A stretch of 64,000 bases of DNA from Vibrio sp. 10N.261.45.E2 (lineage in GTDB: Bacteria; Pseudomonadota; Gammaproteobacteria; Enterobacterales; Vibrionaceae), in contig NZ_MCZZ01000172.1 in NCBI RefSeq assembly GCF_002875705.1, positions 34,043 to 98,042 on the forward strand, read 5' to 3'. The translations under genes and the position numbers were made by a program. Every line of letters starts with the position of its first letter. The first letter of the stretch is position 1. The notes under the pieces are model-generated. The model did no database searches. It saw nothing but the letters and a program-made list of their open reading frames with translations, and was not told the DNA's origin. This document shows positions 53,387 through 62,570 of the stretch, one piece after another.

Positions 53387-53440
53387 AAAGCCGTGTTCAG
53401 TAGGTTGTTGATAAAACACCAAATTGGACGCGGCTTTTTT
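53387..53440 (+). terminator. Terminator after metA
   Basis: AAAGCCGTGTTC pairs with GGACGCGGCTTT with wobble pairs, 26-nt loop, then TTTT. It is 27 bp after the metA stop. Confidence 0.75.
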
Positions 53441-53528
53441 ATGGTGTGTGGGTCGCATTCCATAGTAGATTTACCACTTCAATAGGTTTGATTTCATATG
53501 ATGGGTTGGTGTTCATAAGGAGCTTCAC

Positions 53529-54296
53529 ATGCCTGCCAAGCCGTCATTCTCAAATCCGATCTCGTTATCTCGCCCTCTTTCATTATCAAGTCTAGCGCTA
53601 CTCGCCTCTCTTTCGTTGGCTGGCTGTGTCTCGGTTACTGAAGGACCACCGAAGATTGAAAGTGACCCTATCGCCATGTCTGAATCTCGAATCGAATTAG
53701 GCTTAGGTTACATGGGACAAGGCAATATGGTGAGAGCGCGTGAAAACCTAGAACTCGCGATCAAACACGCACCGAGTTACTACCGTGCTCGGCTTTCAAT
53801 GGCGCATTACTACGAACAAGTGGGTGAAATAGACGAAGCAAGAACGACTTATCGCAAAGCACTCAGCCTCGATTCAAGAAACGGCAATGTGTTGAATAAC
53901 TACGGTACATTTTTATGTAAACAAGGCGAATACAAGCAAGCGGATAAGTACTTCAATCGTGCCATTGATCAACCCTACTACTACTTGGTGTCTGCGAGTT
54001 ATGAGAACGCCGCGTTTTGCGCGTTGAAAGCAGGGAATACAGACCAAGCTAAGTACTACTTCACTCGTGCCATTGACCATGACCCAAACCGCGCAAAGTC
54101 GATACTCCAGCTATCTAAGATTGAAGTGAGTGAGGCCGACTACAATGACGCTCGACTTCGTTTATTCAAATTCCACCAGCGCTATGGCTATCAAATTCCA
54201 TCGCTTCAAATCTTGGTCGATCTTGAAAACAAAGCGGGTAACCCTGCTCTCGAGGCGAAATATCAAAGTAAGTTAGACGAATTGCTTGCTGTTTAA
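53529..54296 (+). CDS. TPR lipoprotein, type IV pilus PilF/PilW-like
   Basis: A 255-residue outer-membrane lipoprotein. The signal sequence ends in the lipobox LAGC with the lipidated C33. Four or more tetratricopeptide repeats follow (RIELGLGYMGQGNMVRARENL; AHYYEQVGEIDEARTTYRKAL; NYGTFLCKQGEYKQADKYF; CALKAGNTDQAKYYFTRAI), which is the PilF/PilW plan. PilF helps the pilus secretin insert and assemble. No pilus gene or rlmN is next to it, so it may be a paralogue. An AAGGAG site precedes ATG. Confidence 0.75.
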   Translation: MPAKPSFSNPISLSRPLSLSSLALLASLSLAGCVSVTEGPPKIESDPIAMSESRIELGLGYMGQGNMVRARENLELAIKHAPSYYRARLSMAHYYEQVGEIDEARTTYRKALSLDSRNGNVLNNYGTFLCKQGEYKQADKYFNRAIDQPYYYLVSASYENAAFCALKAGNTDQAKYYFTRAIDHDPNRAKSILQLSKIEVSEADYNDARLRLFKFHQRYGYQIPSLQILVDLENKAGNPALEAKYQSKLDELLAV

Positions 54297-54312
54297 CATA
54301 CAAAACACAAAA

Positions 54313-54344
54313 AACGGGCTTGTTGCGTTAACAATAAGCCCGTT
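54313..54344. terminator. Terminator between the PilF-like and rlmF genes
   Basis: A 9-bp outer stem (AACGGGCTT and complement) with a further inner TGTT/AACA pairing. On the minus strand a T6 run follows, so it mainly ends rlmF. Confidence 0.8.
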
Positions 54345-54381
54345 GGAAATTTCAGATTAGTATCTTAACTGAGCACCGTCG

Positions 54382-55668
54382 CTATTTCAACGCAATCCAC
54401 TCTTGTCTTTGCTCGTCGTCCATAAAGGTCCATGCGATAAAGCGACTCACCTTCTGGCCTTGCGACATCTCAACCACTTTTACTTGTTTAGCTCGCAGCT
54501 TACCCAGCTCTGAACGAACCATGTCGACGTTGTCTTTCTTAGAAATCAGTGTCGTGAACCACAAGACTTGAGTAGCAAAAAGCTGACTCTCTCTCGCCAT
54601 TTTCATAATAAATGCAGCTTCGCCACCTGGGCACCAAAGCTCGGCTTTTTGACCACCGAAGTTTAAGGTTGGTTTATCTTGCTTAGCGGATTTGTCTAGT
54701 TTAAATGTATGTTTATTCTTTTCAGGTTTGAATGACTGACCGGCTTTCTTAGCACGGTTCGCCGCTAGATTATCCAGTTTACGTTGTGAACCCTTTTCCG
54801 CTTCTTCTAGAGAGCTGTGGAATGGAGGATTACAAATAGTGACATCGTAACGTTCATTATCCTTAATCACGCCCTTAAAGATTGATTCGGAGTCGGCTTG
54901 CAGGCGAGCTCGGATCTTACCTTTTAGGTTGGCGTTACTTTCCGCAATGAAGTTCGCTGTTTTGATGGATACTGGATCAACATCAGTGCCCGTACAACGC
55001 CACTTATATTCTGTCGTACCAATGATTGGGTAAATACAGTTTGCACCTACACCGATATCCAGTGCTTTCACAGAGGCATGATTATAAGGTTCACCTTGGC
55101 CATCGCTATTCAGAATATCTGCCACTCTGTGGATGTAATCTGCACGTCCAGGAATTGGCGGGCACAAATAACCCGCAGGAATATCCCAATGTTTAACGCC
55201 ATAGTGATGCGCCAATAAAGCTTTGTTAAGTAGCTTAACGGCCAATGGATCAGAGAAATTAATGGTGTCTTCGCCCACTGGGTTCTTGATCAGATGCTCT
55301 TTTAGCTCAGGCAAGGCTGCAACCAATAAATCGAAGTCATAGCGCCCTGTGTGCTGGTTTCTTGGATGCAGTCCCGCTTGAGGTTTTTCAGCCGAGCGTC
55401 TTTTTTGTGCTGCGTTTTTGTTAAAAGCAGTTTTATTAAAAGAACCTTTATTCGCACCCTGTTTGCCTTTGCTGTCTTTTGCAAAAGGTCGCTTGGTTTT
55501 GCTATTGCCCGCACCTTTCGGAGCGGTATTTTTACGACTTTTCTCTGAAGTGTTCTTGGTAGAAATACGCTTGTTAGTACCTTCTTTAGCTTGGTTGTCT
55601 TTTGTTTTTTCTGATGAGGTACTGCTCTTCGACAGGCTTAGCGTCGTTCTATTTTGTGATTGGCTCAT
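54382..55668 (-). CDS. rlmF: 23S rRNA (adenine(1618)-N(6))-methyltransferase RlmF
   Basis: A 428-residue enzyme methylating A1618 of 23S rRNA. The family opening LHPRNQHTGRYDF starts at about residue 96; before it is a basic, low-complexity tail rich in K, S, N and T that E. coli RlmF (308 residues) lacks. SAM motif I is ALDIGVGANCIYP and the N6-adenine motif is NPPF. A further lysine-rich insert lies at about 285-325. It begins 4 bp after the YgjP-like gene on the same strand. Confidence 0.93.
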   Translation of the reverse strand: MSQSQNRTTLSLSKSSTSSEKTKDNQAKEGTNKRISTKNTSEKSRKNTAPKGAGNSKTKRPFAKDSKGKQGANKGSFNKTAFNKNAAQKRRSAEKPQAGLHPRNQHTGRYDFDLLVAALPELKEHLIKNPVGEDTINFSDPLAVKLLNKALLAHHYGVKHWDIPAGYLCPPIPGRADYIHRVADILNSDGQGEPYNHASVKALDIGVGANCIYPIIGTTEYKWRCTGTDVDPVSIKTANFIAESNANLKGKIRARLQADSESIFKGVIKDNERYDVTICNPPFHSSLEEAEKGSQRKLDNLAANRAKKAGQSFKPEKNKHTFKLDKSAKQDKPTLNFGGQKAELWCPGGEAAFIMKMARESQLFATQVLWFTTLISKKDNVDMVRSELGKLRAKQVKVVEMSQGQKVSRFIAWTFMDDEQRQEWIALK

Positions 55669-55672
55669 TGGG

Positions 55673-56170
55673 CTACTTCTTTAAATCTAAATACATCATG
55701 AATAAACGGGCATCCAACTCAAGTTGATGATATTCCGGCTCCATGTGACAGCATAGTTGGTAAAAGGCTTTGTCGTGCTCTTTCTCTTTGATATGCGCCA
55801 GTTCGTGTACCACCAGCATTCTCAGCAAAGGTTCCGGTGCATTTTTAAAAACACTGGCGATACGAATCTCATTCTTTGATTTGATCTTTCCACCATGATT
55901 CTTGGCAACGTAAGAATGCAGACCTAATGCATTGTTGATTAGGTGTATCTTGCCATCGTAAATCACTTTGCTGATCGGTGGTGTTTTTTTCATGTAGCGA
56001 TTTTTTATCTCAATCGCATAGTCAAACAGGGCTTTCTCGCTTTTTATTTCATGATTCTTTGGGTAGCGAGCTTCAAACCACGGCACTAATTTTCCCGACT
56101 CAACAAGTTGCGTCACAGGATCAAGTATGTGCTTTGGATAGCCTTGAATATAGCGTAAAGAAGGATGCAT
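55673..56170 (-). CDS. YgjP-like metallopeptidase domain protein
   Basis: A 165-residue protein with a zinc-protease core: LLRMLVVHELAHIKEKEHDKAF gives the HELAH motif and a third ligand downstream (CCHMEPEYH). This is the M48-related YgjP/DUF45 group. No signal peptide or membrane segment, so it acts in the cytoplasm; targets are unknown. The stop is 4 bp before the rlmF start, so it heads a two-gene operon. Confidence 0.85.
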   Translation of the reverse strand: MHPSLRYIQGYPKHILDPVTQLVESGKLVPWFEARYPKNHEIKSEKALFDYAIEIKNRYMKKTPPISKVIYDGKIHLINNALGLHSYVAKNHGGKIKSKNEIRIASVFKNAPEPLLRMLVVHELAHIKEKEHDKAFYQLCCHMEPEYHQLELDARLFMMYLDLKK

Positions 56171-56307
56171 GCTGAAAGACCGTACAAGTTACACCACGAC
56201 AATACGTTGTGGTCTTGAAAACTGAGCCGCATAGTGTAACTGATCACACTTTTCTAATCACCTAGGATTCGTTACACTTTAACGAGATTCACCAAGAGAA
56301 TGAAAAA

Positions 56308-56544
56308 ATGAAACGTGTTGTATTGTACGTCGCAGACAAATGCCCGCACTGTAAAGATGCCCAAAGGTATTTAGACTCTAAGAAAATTGTTTACCGCCTG
56401 ACGAATGCAAAGATGCAGCGTGGCCGTAAAGAGTTACAGGCGATGGGTGCTCGCTCTATCCCAGTGCTTAAGATCGGCGATCAAGTGATGGTCGGTTGGA
56501 ATCAGAAGAACTTCGATAAGATGTATAACTCAAAGAACACATAA
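56308..56544 (+). CDS. Mini-glutaredoxin / glutaredoxin-family protein
   Basis: A 78-residue thioredoxin-fold protein. The redox motif is CPHC at residues 12-15, and the cis-proline loop is SIPVLKIGD, followed by GWNQKNF. The size is that of a minimal glutaredoxin. It should reduce disulfides or carry electrons in the cytoplasm. It is read alone. Confidence 0.87.
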   Translation: MKRVVLYVADKCPHCKDAQRYLDSKKIVYRLTNAKMQRGRKELQAMGARSIPVLKIGDQVMVGWNQKNFDKMYNSKNT

Positions 56545-56572
56545 CGTGGTTTAGAGACTTATATTTCTACAA

Positions 56573-56612
56573 ACAAAGCCCGAATGTCCAACCAAGAATG
56601 TTCGGGCTTTGT
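56573..56612. terminator. Bidirectional terminator between glutaredoxin and lysR genes
   Basis: A perfect 12-bp stem (ACAAAGCCCGAA and complement) with a 16-nt loop between converging genes. Confidence 0.88.
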
Positions 56613-56631
56613 TTATTTATATCTGACTTAA

Positions 56632-57504
56632 TCACACATACTGCTTCACGAAATCAATAAAGGTTCTATCTGCTTTTGATAAGTAACCTTCTTTTCTCCA
56701 AGCTAGAGACAAATTCAATTTAACCGGCTCTTTAAATGGTAGCCCCACCACATCTGACTCATATTCTGTAACTAAGCTAAGCAGCGCAGTAATGGCAAAC
56801 TCTCGCTTCACGATAGAAAGGATCATCGGCAATAAATTGGTTTCGAACGCAATGGTCATATCGAGGTTGTACTTCTTACAAGTCGCATCGATAAAATCGC
56901 GGTGGAAGTAACCCGATTTGAACATGATCAGCTCTTGAGCGAAAAACTCTTCAAAGTTGATGGATGGTTGCGTTGCCAGTGGGTGATCTTTGCCAACGAC
57001 CGCTAACATTTCTGAGCTTAACAGGTGGTCAGTTTCAAGGTCATCTGGCACATTTTCATGGTTGATTACACCAATATCCAGTTCGCCGTTTAACAACATT
57101 TCTCGAATAGATGCGGTGCCAGCATCAATCAAGGTCAACTTTAGGTTTGGGTATTGGCTTTTAAATGCCATCACGACTTGCGGGAAAAAGTAACTGCCCA
57201 TCATGCTTGGAGCGCCTAACCGCACTTCTCCTTTCTCCAACCCCTTTAACTCGTTCATTGCGAGTTGAGCATCATCGAACTGTTGAGCAATCCTCTTGGC
57301 GTGTTCGAACAATACTTTTCCCTCTTCCGTTAATGTTACGGATTTATCTCCTCGACGGAAGAGAATCAACTCAAGCGTCTGTTCGAGTTTTTTAATAGAA
57401 ATACTCAATGCAGGCTGTGCGATATGCAGCGCTTTGGCGGCCTGGGTGAAGTTACCAAACTGCGCAACAGCCAGAAAATGTCGAAGTGGTTTTGATTCAA
57501 GCAT
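56632..57504 (-). CDS. LysR family transcriptional regulator
   Basis: A 290-residue regulator with the helix-turn-helix at residues 1-60 (PLRHFLAVAQFGNFTQAAKAL, AQPALSISIKKLEQ) and a two-lobed effector domain. It is divergent to the MFS gene, with 110 bp between them that are AT-rich and contain TATATAAAATATATA. This is the classic arrangement in which the regulator controls the neighbour, as in E. coli ynfL-ynfM. Confidence 0.9.
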   Translation of the reverse strand: MLESKPLRHFLAVAQFGNFTQAAKALHIAQPALSISIKKLEQTLELILFRRGDKSVTLTEEGKVLFEHAKRIAQQFDDAQLAMNELKGLEKGEVRLGAPSMMGSYFFPQVVMAFKSQYPNLKLTLIDAGTASIREMLLNGELDIGVINHENVPDDLETDHLLSSEMLAVVGKDHPLATQPSINFEEFFAQELIMFKSGYFHRDFIDATCKKYNLDMTIAFETNLLPMILSIVKREFAITALLSLVTEYESDVVGLPFKEPVKLNLSLAWRKEGYLSKADRTFIDFVKQYV

Positions 57505-57614
57505 GGCGATATATAAAATATATAGAGGTGATATTTTTAATATATTTCTTTAATCACAATAGTGCTGATAACTTGTTCACAAATAGCTTACTAACTCGTA
57601 CAGGTACAACGTAA

Positions 57615-58814
57615 ATGTTTGATAAAGGCAGCCTTCAATACAGACGTATCACCCAGTCATTGGCGATTGGCTCATTTATCATTTTCTGTAACCTATATCT
57701 GTTTCAACCTATCTTGCCGCACATGGCTGAGCACTTCCAAGTATCTGAAACTCAAATCAACTGGTTGTTTGCTGCGACAACACTTGGGCTTTCCATGAGC
57801 TTGGTGCCTTGGGCAATCGCTTCTGAAACTTTCGGCCGAAAACCCATCATTCTTTTCAGTTTATTTGCTATCCCGTTAATCGGCTTGAGCATGGTGTTCA
57901 CGACCACTCTACTGCAACTTGTTATTGCCAGAGCTTTCATGGGAATCGCGGTTGCCGCTTTTGCGGGTGTGGCGGTTGCCTACATGGTGGAAGAGTTGTC
58001 GCCCAAAGCATTCGCGGTTGCGATTGGTGGTTATATTGCGGCTAACTCGTTAGGTGGCATCTTCGGGCGTGTATTAGGTGGCTTGATTACAGATTATTTT
58101 GACTGGCATGCAACGGTTTTGTTTTTCGTGGTCGGCTCTTTGCTTGGCGCACTCTATATTGCGTATAGCCTGCCTGACCAACAAAACTTCAAACCGCAGA
58201 AAGGGTTGTTCTTTCATCATAACCGTTCAGTAATGCTGCACTTAAAAAACCGCACATTGTGGCTCGCTATGTTGATTGGCGGTGCGAACTTCGCACTGTT
58301 CGTTAACCTGTATTCGGTAATGGGCTTTAGATTAGTATCAGCCCCCCACTCTGTGCCTGTGGGCTTAGCTTCGCTGATATTCCTATGTTACTTAGCTGGC
58401 ACTGTAAGCTCTAAGCTATCGAACAAATGGACACTACGTTTTGATCCATTAAACGGTATCTTAATCGGCGTATGCGTTAGCTTAATCGGAATGCTGGTTT
58501 CTGCCATCGATAAAGTCCCGTTCATGTTGGCTGGCTTATTATTGATTAGCGGCGGTGCATTCTTCGCTCACACCCTTGCCTACTCTTGGGTGAGTCAAAA
58601 AGCGCCAAGCGCGAAAGCGACAGCTACGGCACTTTACTTGGTTCACTACTACATAGGCGGAAGCCTGGGTGGGTTCTTACTCTTGTATTGTTGGCAGTTG
58701 TTTGGCTGGAATGGTGTGATCGCAGGTGGCTCAATCTTCTATGTTGCGATATTTGTATGGGTCTACCAATTGAAACAACTTCAAGTCTCGGCGTCTAAAC
58801 TCGCACAAGCATAA
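57615..58814 (+). CDS. MFS transporter, YnfM-like
   Basis: A 399-residue inner-membrane transporter with twelve hydrophobic segments. The N-half motif A is WAIASETFGRKPIILFS and motif C-like GVAVAYMVEEL is present, matching drug:proton antiporters of the YnfM group. A cytoplasmic loop lies near residue 195 (LPDQQNFKPQKG). It probably exports a drug or metabolite. The divergent LysR gene is the likely regulator. Confidence 0.87.
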   Translation: MFDKGSLQYRRITQSLAIGSFIIFCNLYLFQPILPHMAEHFQVSETQINWLFAATTLGLSMSLVPWAIASETFGRKPIILFSLFAIPLIGLSMVFTTTLLQLVIARAFMGIAVAAFAGVAVAYMVEELSPKAFAVAIGGYIAANSLGGIFGRVLGGLITDYFDWHATVLFFVVGSLLGALYIAYSLPDQQNFKPQKGLFFHHNRSVMLHLKNRTLWLAMLIGGANFALFVNLYSVMGFRLVSAPHSVPVGLASLIFLCYLAGTVSSKLSNKWTLRFDPLNGILIGVCVSLIGMLVSAIDKVPFMLAGLLLISGGAFFAHTLAYSWVSQKAPSAKATATALYLVHYYIGGSLGGFLLLYCWQLFGWNGVIAGGSIFYVAIFVWVYQLKQLQVSASKLAQA

Positions 58815-58899
58815 CCAAGACTGAATTTGTAACTCAATTATTGCTTTTGATTAACGTCCGTTCTGATATCCTACGCAAAATTTCATTTCGGAACCTGTT

Positions 58900-59466
58900 A
58901 TGTCGAACACTCAAAATACAGATCTTCAAACCATCCACGACCAAGTAAAGCAGTGGTTAGGCGATGTCGTTATTGGCCTAAACCTGTGCCCATTCGCAGC
59001 CAAGCCACAACGTAATAAACAGATTAAGATCTTTGTGAGTGAAGCGAATACAGAAGAAGCGTTGTTGGAAGACATCATGACGCATTTCGTAGAGTTAGAT
59101 AATACGCCAGTCGCTGAATTAGAGACGACTCTAGTTGTGGTTCCTAACATGCTGCAAGATTTCTTCGACTACAACATGTTCATTGATTGGATTGAAGCGC
59201 TGATCAAGCAGGAAGATTGGGAAGGCGTTTACCAAGTAGCAACTTTCCACCCAGACTATTGCTTTGGCGGCGCGGATCCAGAAGACGATGAAAATCTGAC
59301 CAACCGTTCTCCGTATCCGGTATACCATTTGATTCGTGAAGCAAGCATGGAAAAGGTGTTAAAACACTACCCTAACCCAGAAGCGATCCCAGATACTAAC
59401 ATCGCTCGAGTTGAATCTTTAACGCCAGAAGAACGTCGTAAACTGTTCCCGTACCTATTCAGCTAA
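58900..59466 (+). CDS. DUF1415 family protein
   Basis: A 188-residue cytoplasmic protein that fits DUF1415 from end to end: VVIGLNLCPFAAKP near the start, VVVPNMLQDFFDYN, the VATFHPDYCFGGADPED centre and NRSPYPVYHLIREASM. Conserved cysteines and histidines could bind a metal. The family has no known function. It is read alone after the MFS gene with 85 bp between. Confidence 0.88.
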   Translation: MSNTQNTDLQTIHDQVKQWLGDVVIGLNLCPFAAKPQRNKQIKIFVSEANTEEALLEDIMTHFVELDNTPVAELETTLVVVPNMLQDFFDYNMFIDWIEALIKQEDWEGVYQVATFHPDYCFGGADPEDDENLTNRSPYPVYHLIREASMEKVLKHYPNPEAIPDTNIARVESLTPEERRKLFPYLFS

Positions 59467-59494
59467 TAGTTCAGTTAATCGCTGACGTGATGGC

Positions 59495-60565
59495 TCATAT
59501 TCCTGAGCGCTCTTGATGATATGGACGAGATATAAACTGATCTCGTCCATTTTGTTTGGCAATGTACAGGCATTCATCGGCAACCTTGATCAGCTTATCT
59601 AACGCCGACATCCTTTCCCCCTTGGTGTCACCAGTACTCAGTTCAAAGTGACACGCACCGATTGAAACAGTGACTGGCTTTCGATCCAGTGTGATTTTCT
59701 TCATCTCTTGTAAAAGAGTGACGAACTTGTCTTCAACACAACTTGGCGATTTGTTTGGATACCAAAGAATGAACTCTTCGCCACCAAAACGTGCGACAAA
59801 CTCATCCTCTTGAATATTATTGCTCAGCACATTCGCCACTTTCTTTAATACAACGTCACCCATTTGGTGACCGTAAGTATCGTTCACCTGTTTAAAGAAA
59901 TCGATATCGACAACCGCTAACGTTCCCTTTCCTAACGACCCTTTTAGCTGTTCCACTTCTGCATTCAACGTTTTGAACAGGCAACGTCTATTCGGCAAGT
60001 GCGTTAAGGGGTCGTACAGAGCTTGATACTCCAATTTCTCATTCAGCTCTTTGAGTTTTCGTTCTTGTTGTCTTCTAACCAGCTCTACTTCGATCCATGA
60101 GGCCATTAGCCTCATCACGTCGATATCGAACTCTTTGAACTCACGATGATAAGGCTCTGGGCTTGAAAAGTTTAAGGTGCCATAGAGCTCATCATTGACG
60201 AAAATAGGGACACCAATGTAAGACTCCAGACCGAAAGATTGGTAGGCAGGATGAGTCGCATACTTATCATGTTTGCCACAGTGTTCAATGCAGATAGGCC
60301 TGATCGATTTACACGTGATCTCACAGTAGGTCGAGCGATAATCGAAAGTGTCACCACTATTGAGTTCTACCCCTTCAGGTGTAACGCAGTGCTCAACTAA
60401 ATAAGAATTGCCATCGACTTTAGATAAAATACCAATATCTAAGTTGAAGCGTTCAAGCCCCATGATAAGCAGCTGAGCGATCTGAATATCGAAGCCCTTT
60501 CGATAATCATTGGTGATTTGATACAAGCGGCGTATAACAATTTCACTTTCACTGGCTTGGTTCAT
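59495..60565 (-). CDS. GAF-GGDEF diguanylate cyclase
   Basis: A 356-residue soluble signalling enzyme. A GAF domain covers about 25-165 (YCEITCKSIRPICIEHCG, then SYIGVPIFVNDELYGTLNFSS). A coiled linker joins it to GGDEF, which starts YDPLTHLPNRRCL and has FGGEEF near 260-265. I choose ATG 60565 with GGGATC upstream, because a longer frame would run across the start of the next gene on the other strand. It should make cyclic di-GMP under control of a ligand or redox signal at the GAF domain. Confidence 0.9.
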   Translation of the reverse strand: MNQASESEIVIRRLYQITNDYRKGFDIQIAQLLIMGLERFNLDIGILSKVDGNSYLVEHCVTPEGVELNSGDTFDYRSTYCEITCKSIRPICIEHCGKHDKYATHPAYQSFGLESYIGVPIFVNDELYGTLNFSSPEPYHREFKEFDIDVMRLMASWIEVELVRRQQERKLKELNEKLEYQALYDPLTHLPNRRCLFKTLNAEVEQLKGSLGKGTLAVVDIDFFKQVNDTYGHQMGDVVLKKVANVLSNNIQEDEFVARFGGEEFILWYPNKSPSCVEDKFVTLLQEMKKITLDRKPVTVSIGACHFELSTGDTKGERMSALDKLIKVADECLYIAKQNGRDQFISRPYHQERSGI

Positions 60566-60778
60566 AACTGGGATCCCACTGCTGCCGAATTTAATGACAA
60601 CATCAATATTTGGTATATTTAGAAGAGTAAAGGGTAATAAAACACAATAATCAATTGGTTTGTATGCAAAATACCTCATTGGTCCTATGAATAAAAGTCG
60701 ACTTCTTCGACTTTGCGTTAGCACCCTATACCTAGCTTTGGTAAAATAATCCATTAACGAAACAAAATGGATAGGAAT

Positions 60779-61354
60779 ATGAACCTTTCTCAACTAAGCC
60801 AAGAAATCTACGCTCACCTTTACCGCGACATTGAAGAGTTCCGCAGTACTTTTGATCTGCCTGTTGCTGCTCCTGAAACAATGGACGAAAAAGGCGATAC
60901 GCTACATACCTCTCTAGCGATCGAAGAACTAACAGAACTGGCAGAAGCTGACTCTAAAATCGAACAAGCGGACGCTATTGTAGACAGCGTTTATGTTTTG
61001 ATGGGACGTTTGGTTCACCTTGGCCAATCTAAAGTAGAAGACAACCTAGCGATCAGCTACCTAATCGACCTACTGTTGAATGTTTCTAAAAACCGCTCAA
61101 TTGACTTCTTGCCTTGCTGGGACGAAGTACACTCAAGCAACATGAGCAAAGTATGTCGCAACGAAACAGAATACGCTGAAACAGAAGCTTTCTATGCAGA
61201 GCAGAACATCAAGCTGATGGCGGTTCAAAAAGGCGAATACATCATTGCTAAATGCGCTGAAGATTTTGTATCGGAAGGTAAAACGGTTCGCCAAGGTAAA
61301 GTTCTGAAATCAGTGCATTACCGCCCAGCAAACCTTGAGCCACTAACGGCTTAA
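60779..61354 (+). CDS. MazG-like nucleotide pyrophosphohydrolase
   Basis: A 191-residue all-alpha NTP pyrophosphohydrolase. The metal motif EELTELAEADSKIEQADAIVD gives the EExxE...ExxD pattern of the MazG/PRA-PH/dUTPase group. After about residue 105 a less typical C-terminal half follows, with EYIIAKCAEDFV. It may clean up non-canonical nucleotides; the substrate is open. GGA 7 nt before ATG 60779 decides the start over an ATG four codons earlier. Confidence 0.78.
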   Translation: MNLSQLSQEIYAHLYRDIEEFRSTFDLPVAAPETMDEKGDTLHTSLAIEELTELAEADSKIEQADAIVDSVYVLMGRLVHLGQSKVEDNLAISYLIDLLLNVSKNRSIDFLPCWDEVHSSNMSKVCRNETEYAETEAFYAEQNIKLMAVQKGEYIIAKCAEDFVSEGKTVRQGKVLKSVHYRPANLEPLTA

Positions 61355-61400
61355 TTTGCACGGATTATGGGCCATTTAAAATAATTGCCCACTGAAATAA

Positions 61401-61431
61401 AAAACGCCACGTTACGATAACGTGGCGTTTT
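61401..61431 (+). terminator. Terminator after the MazG-like gene
   Basis: A perfect 14-bp stem (AAAACGCCACGTTA and complement) with the 3-nt loop CGA and T-rich flank. Confidence 0.92.
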
Positions 61432-61505
61432 ATTATCTATCAACTCAATCTAACGGTTTGTTAATTGTAGCTGTGTATAGTGATAACTATGTGTAGTGCC
61501 GAGTG

Positions 61506-61994
61506 TTATACCAGTCGCGCCATGTGATAAACCGCAACATATTCACCGTTTCTAAAGGCAAACCCTGCCGACTCACCCTCTATTACAAAACCGAATTTCT
61601 TATACAGGTTAATGGCTCTTTCATTGTCGGTGTAGACCGTAAGTTCCATTCGCTTGATATTAATCCAGTTATCACACAAGTCGATCGCAGTTGCGAGTAG
61701 TCGACTACCCACTCCTCTGCCTAACACATCGTCTTTAACACCCATACCAAATGAAGCAACGTGGCGCCGTCTTGGGTTAACACACACTTCCATTCCTAAA
61801 TTACCGACAATTTCCCCATCAATTAACGCGACATAGGAATACACGTTATCCGGGATATTGGAAATCCGTTTTTGCCAGCTTTCCAGAGATGGATTTGGGA
61901 GTTGCAGCGTACCAGTATAAGCATTTGTGCATTCGTAAACTTCTTTAATTCCCCTTGCATCTGACGACTCAGATCGTCTCACTGTAATACTCAT
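61506..61994 (-). CDS. GNAT acyltransferase, AaaT/YhhY-like
   Basis: A 162-residue acyltransferase that follows E. coli AaaT (YhhY), which acylates L-phenylalanine, L-methionine and some relatives. Shared blocks: TGTLQLPNPSLESW near residue 28, PRRRHVASFGMGV, motif A VLGRGVGSRLL, then CDNWINIKRMELTVYTDN and NGEYVAVYHMARLV at the end. TAGGAG before ATG 61994 decides the start. It is read alone. Confidence 0.88.
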   Translation of the reverse strand: MSITVRRSESSDARGIKEVYECTNAYTGTLQLPNPSLESWQKRISNIPDNVYSYVALIDGEIVGNLGMEVCVNPRRRHVASFGMGVKDDVLGRGVGSRLLATAIDLCDNWINIKRMELTVYTDNERAINLYKKFGFVIEGESAGFAFRNGEYVAVYHMARLV

Positions 61995-62220
61995 CGCAAC
62001 TCCTACTATTATTCTCTGCAAAATCTACTGTGCACTTTTCATGTGCACCTAGACACACTATCAAATAGTAAATATTTAACAATAGCTTAGAGAAAATTGT
62101 TTTTTCGAGCGTTAAATTGGGTATGTAATAAGGGGTTTAGTTTCGAAGAGCAAACGGGCTGAATTGGAAGTAATACGATCTGGACAACGTGGTGTCGCCC
62201 AGATCATAAGGTTGGCTTAA

Positions 62221-62400
62221 TTAATCACGCTCACATTGAACTTGCATGACTTTAAGATCTGTCGCGTTTAACTTTTCAGCTAGGGCCGCACCTTCTTGGT
62301 TACATTCCTCAAGGCTTGCAAATTGAGTGTTCACTTCCATTTCAGCCGTGCTTGGTGCACCACCCATCATTAGGCTTAGAATCAGAGTTAGTTCGTACAT
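62221..62400 (-). CDS. Small protein with hydrophobic N-terminus, 59 residues
   Basis: ATG at 62400 with GAGG 8 nt upstream. The product begins MYELTLILSLMMGGAPSTAE, a short hydrophobic stretch, then has FASLEECNQEGAALAEKL and ends VQCERD. Two cysteines about 25 residues apart resemble a common small-protein plan with one disulfide, which suggests export or membrane attachment. I cannot name a family. It is downstream of the His-rich protein gene on the same strand, with 170 bp between. Confidence 0.7.
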   Translation of the reverse strand: MYELTLILSLMMGGAPSTAEMEVNTQFASLEECNQEGAALAEKLNATDLKVMQVQCERD

Positions 62401-62454
62401 CGATTAATCCTCTTTCGAGTTCTCAAGGCATCCATTCGAGTAAGATAAAGTGAC

Positions 62455-62497
62455 TAGAATCAGTTCCAATTCACTCATTTCGTTAGAGCTGATTCTA
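62455..62497 (-). terminator. Inverted repeat after the His-rich protein gene
   Basis: TAGAATCAG and its exact complement enclose a 25-nt loop 74 bp past the stop. No U-tract follows on the minus strand, so the terminator call is weak. Confidence 0.35.
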
Positions 62498-62570
62498 CTT
62501 ACACACTTAATTCATGATTTATCATTTTACGCCACGGTTGAAGATAACCAATTCGCGAACGTTCTTGGCG

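Noticed and set aside
60566..60793. Longer N-terminus for the GAF-GGDEF protein
   Set aside because: It would overlap the start of the MazG-like gene and the shared promoter region and adds no domain.
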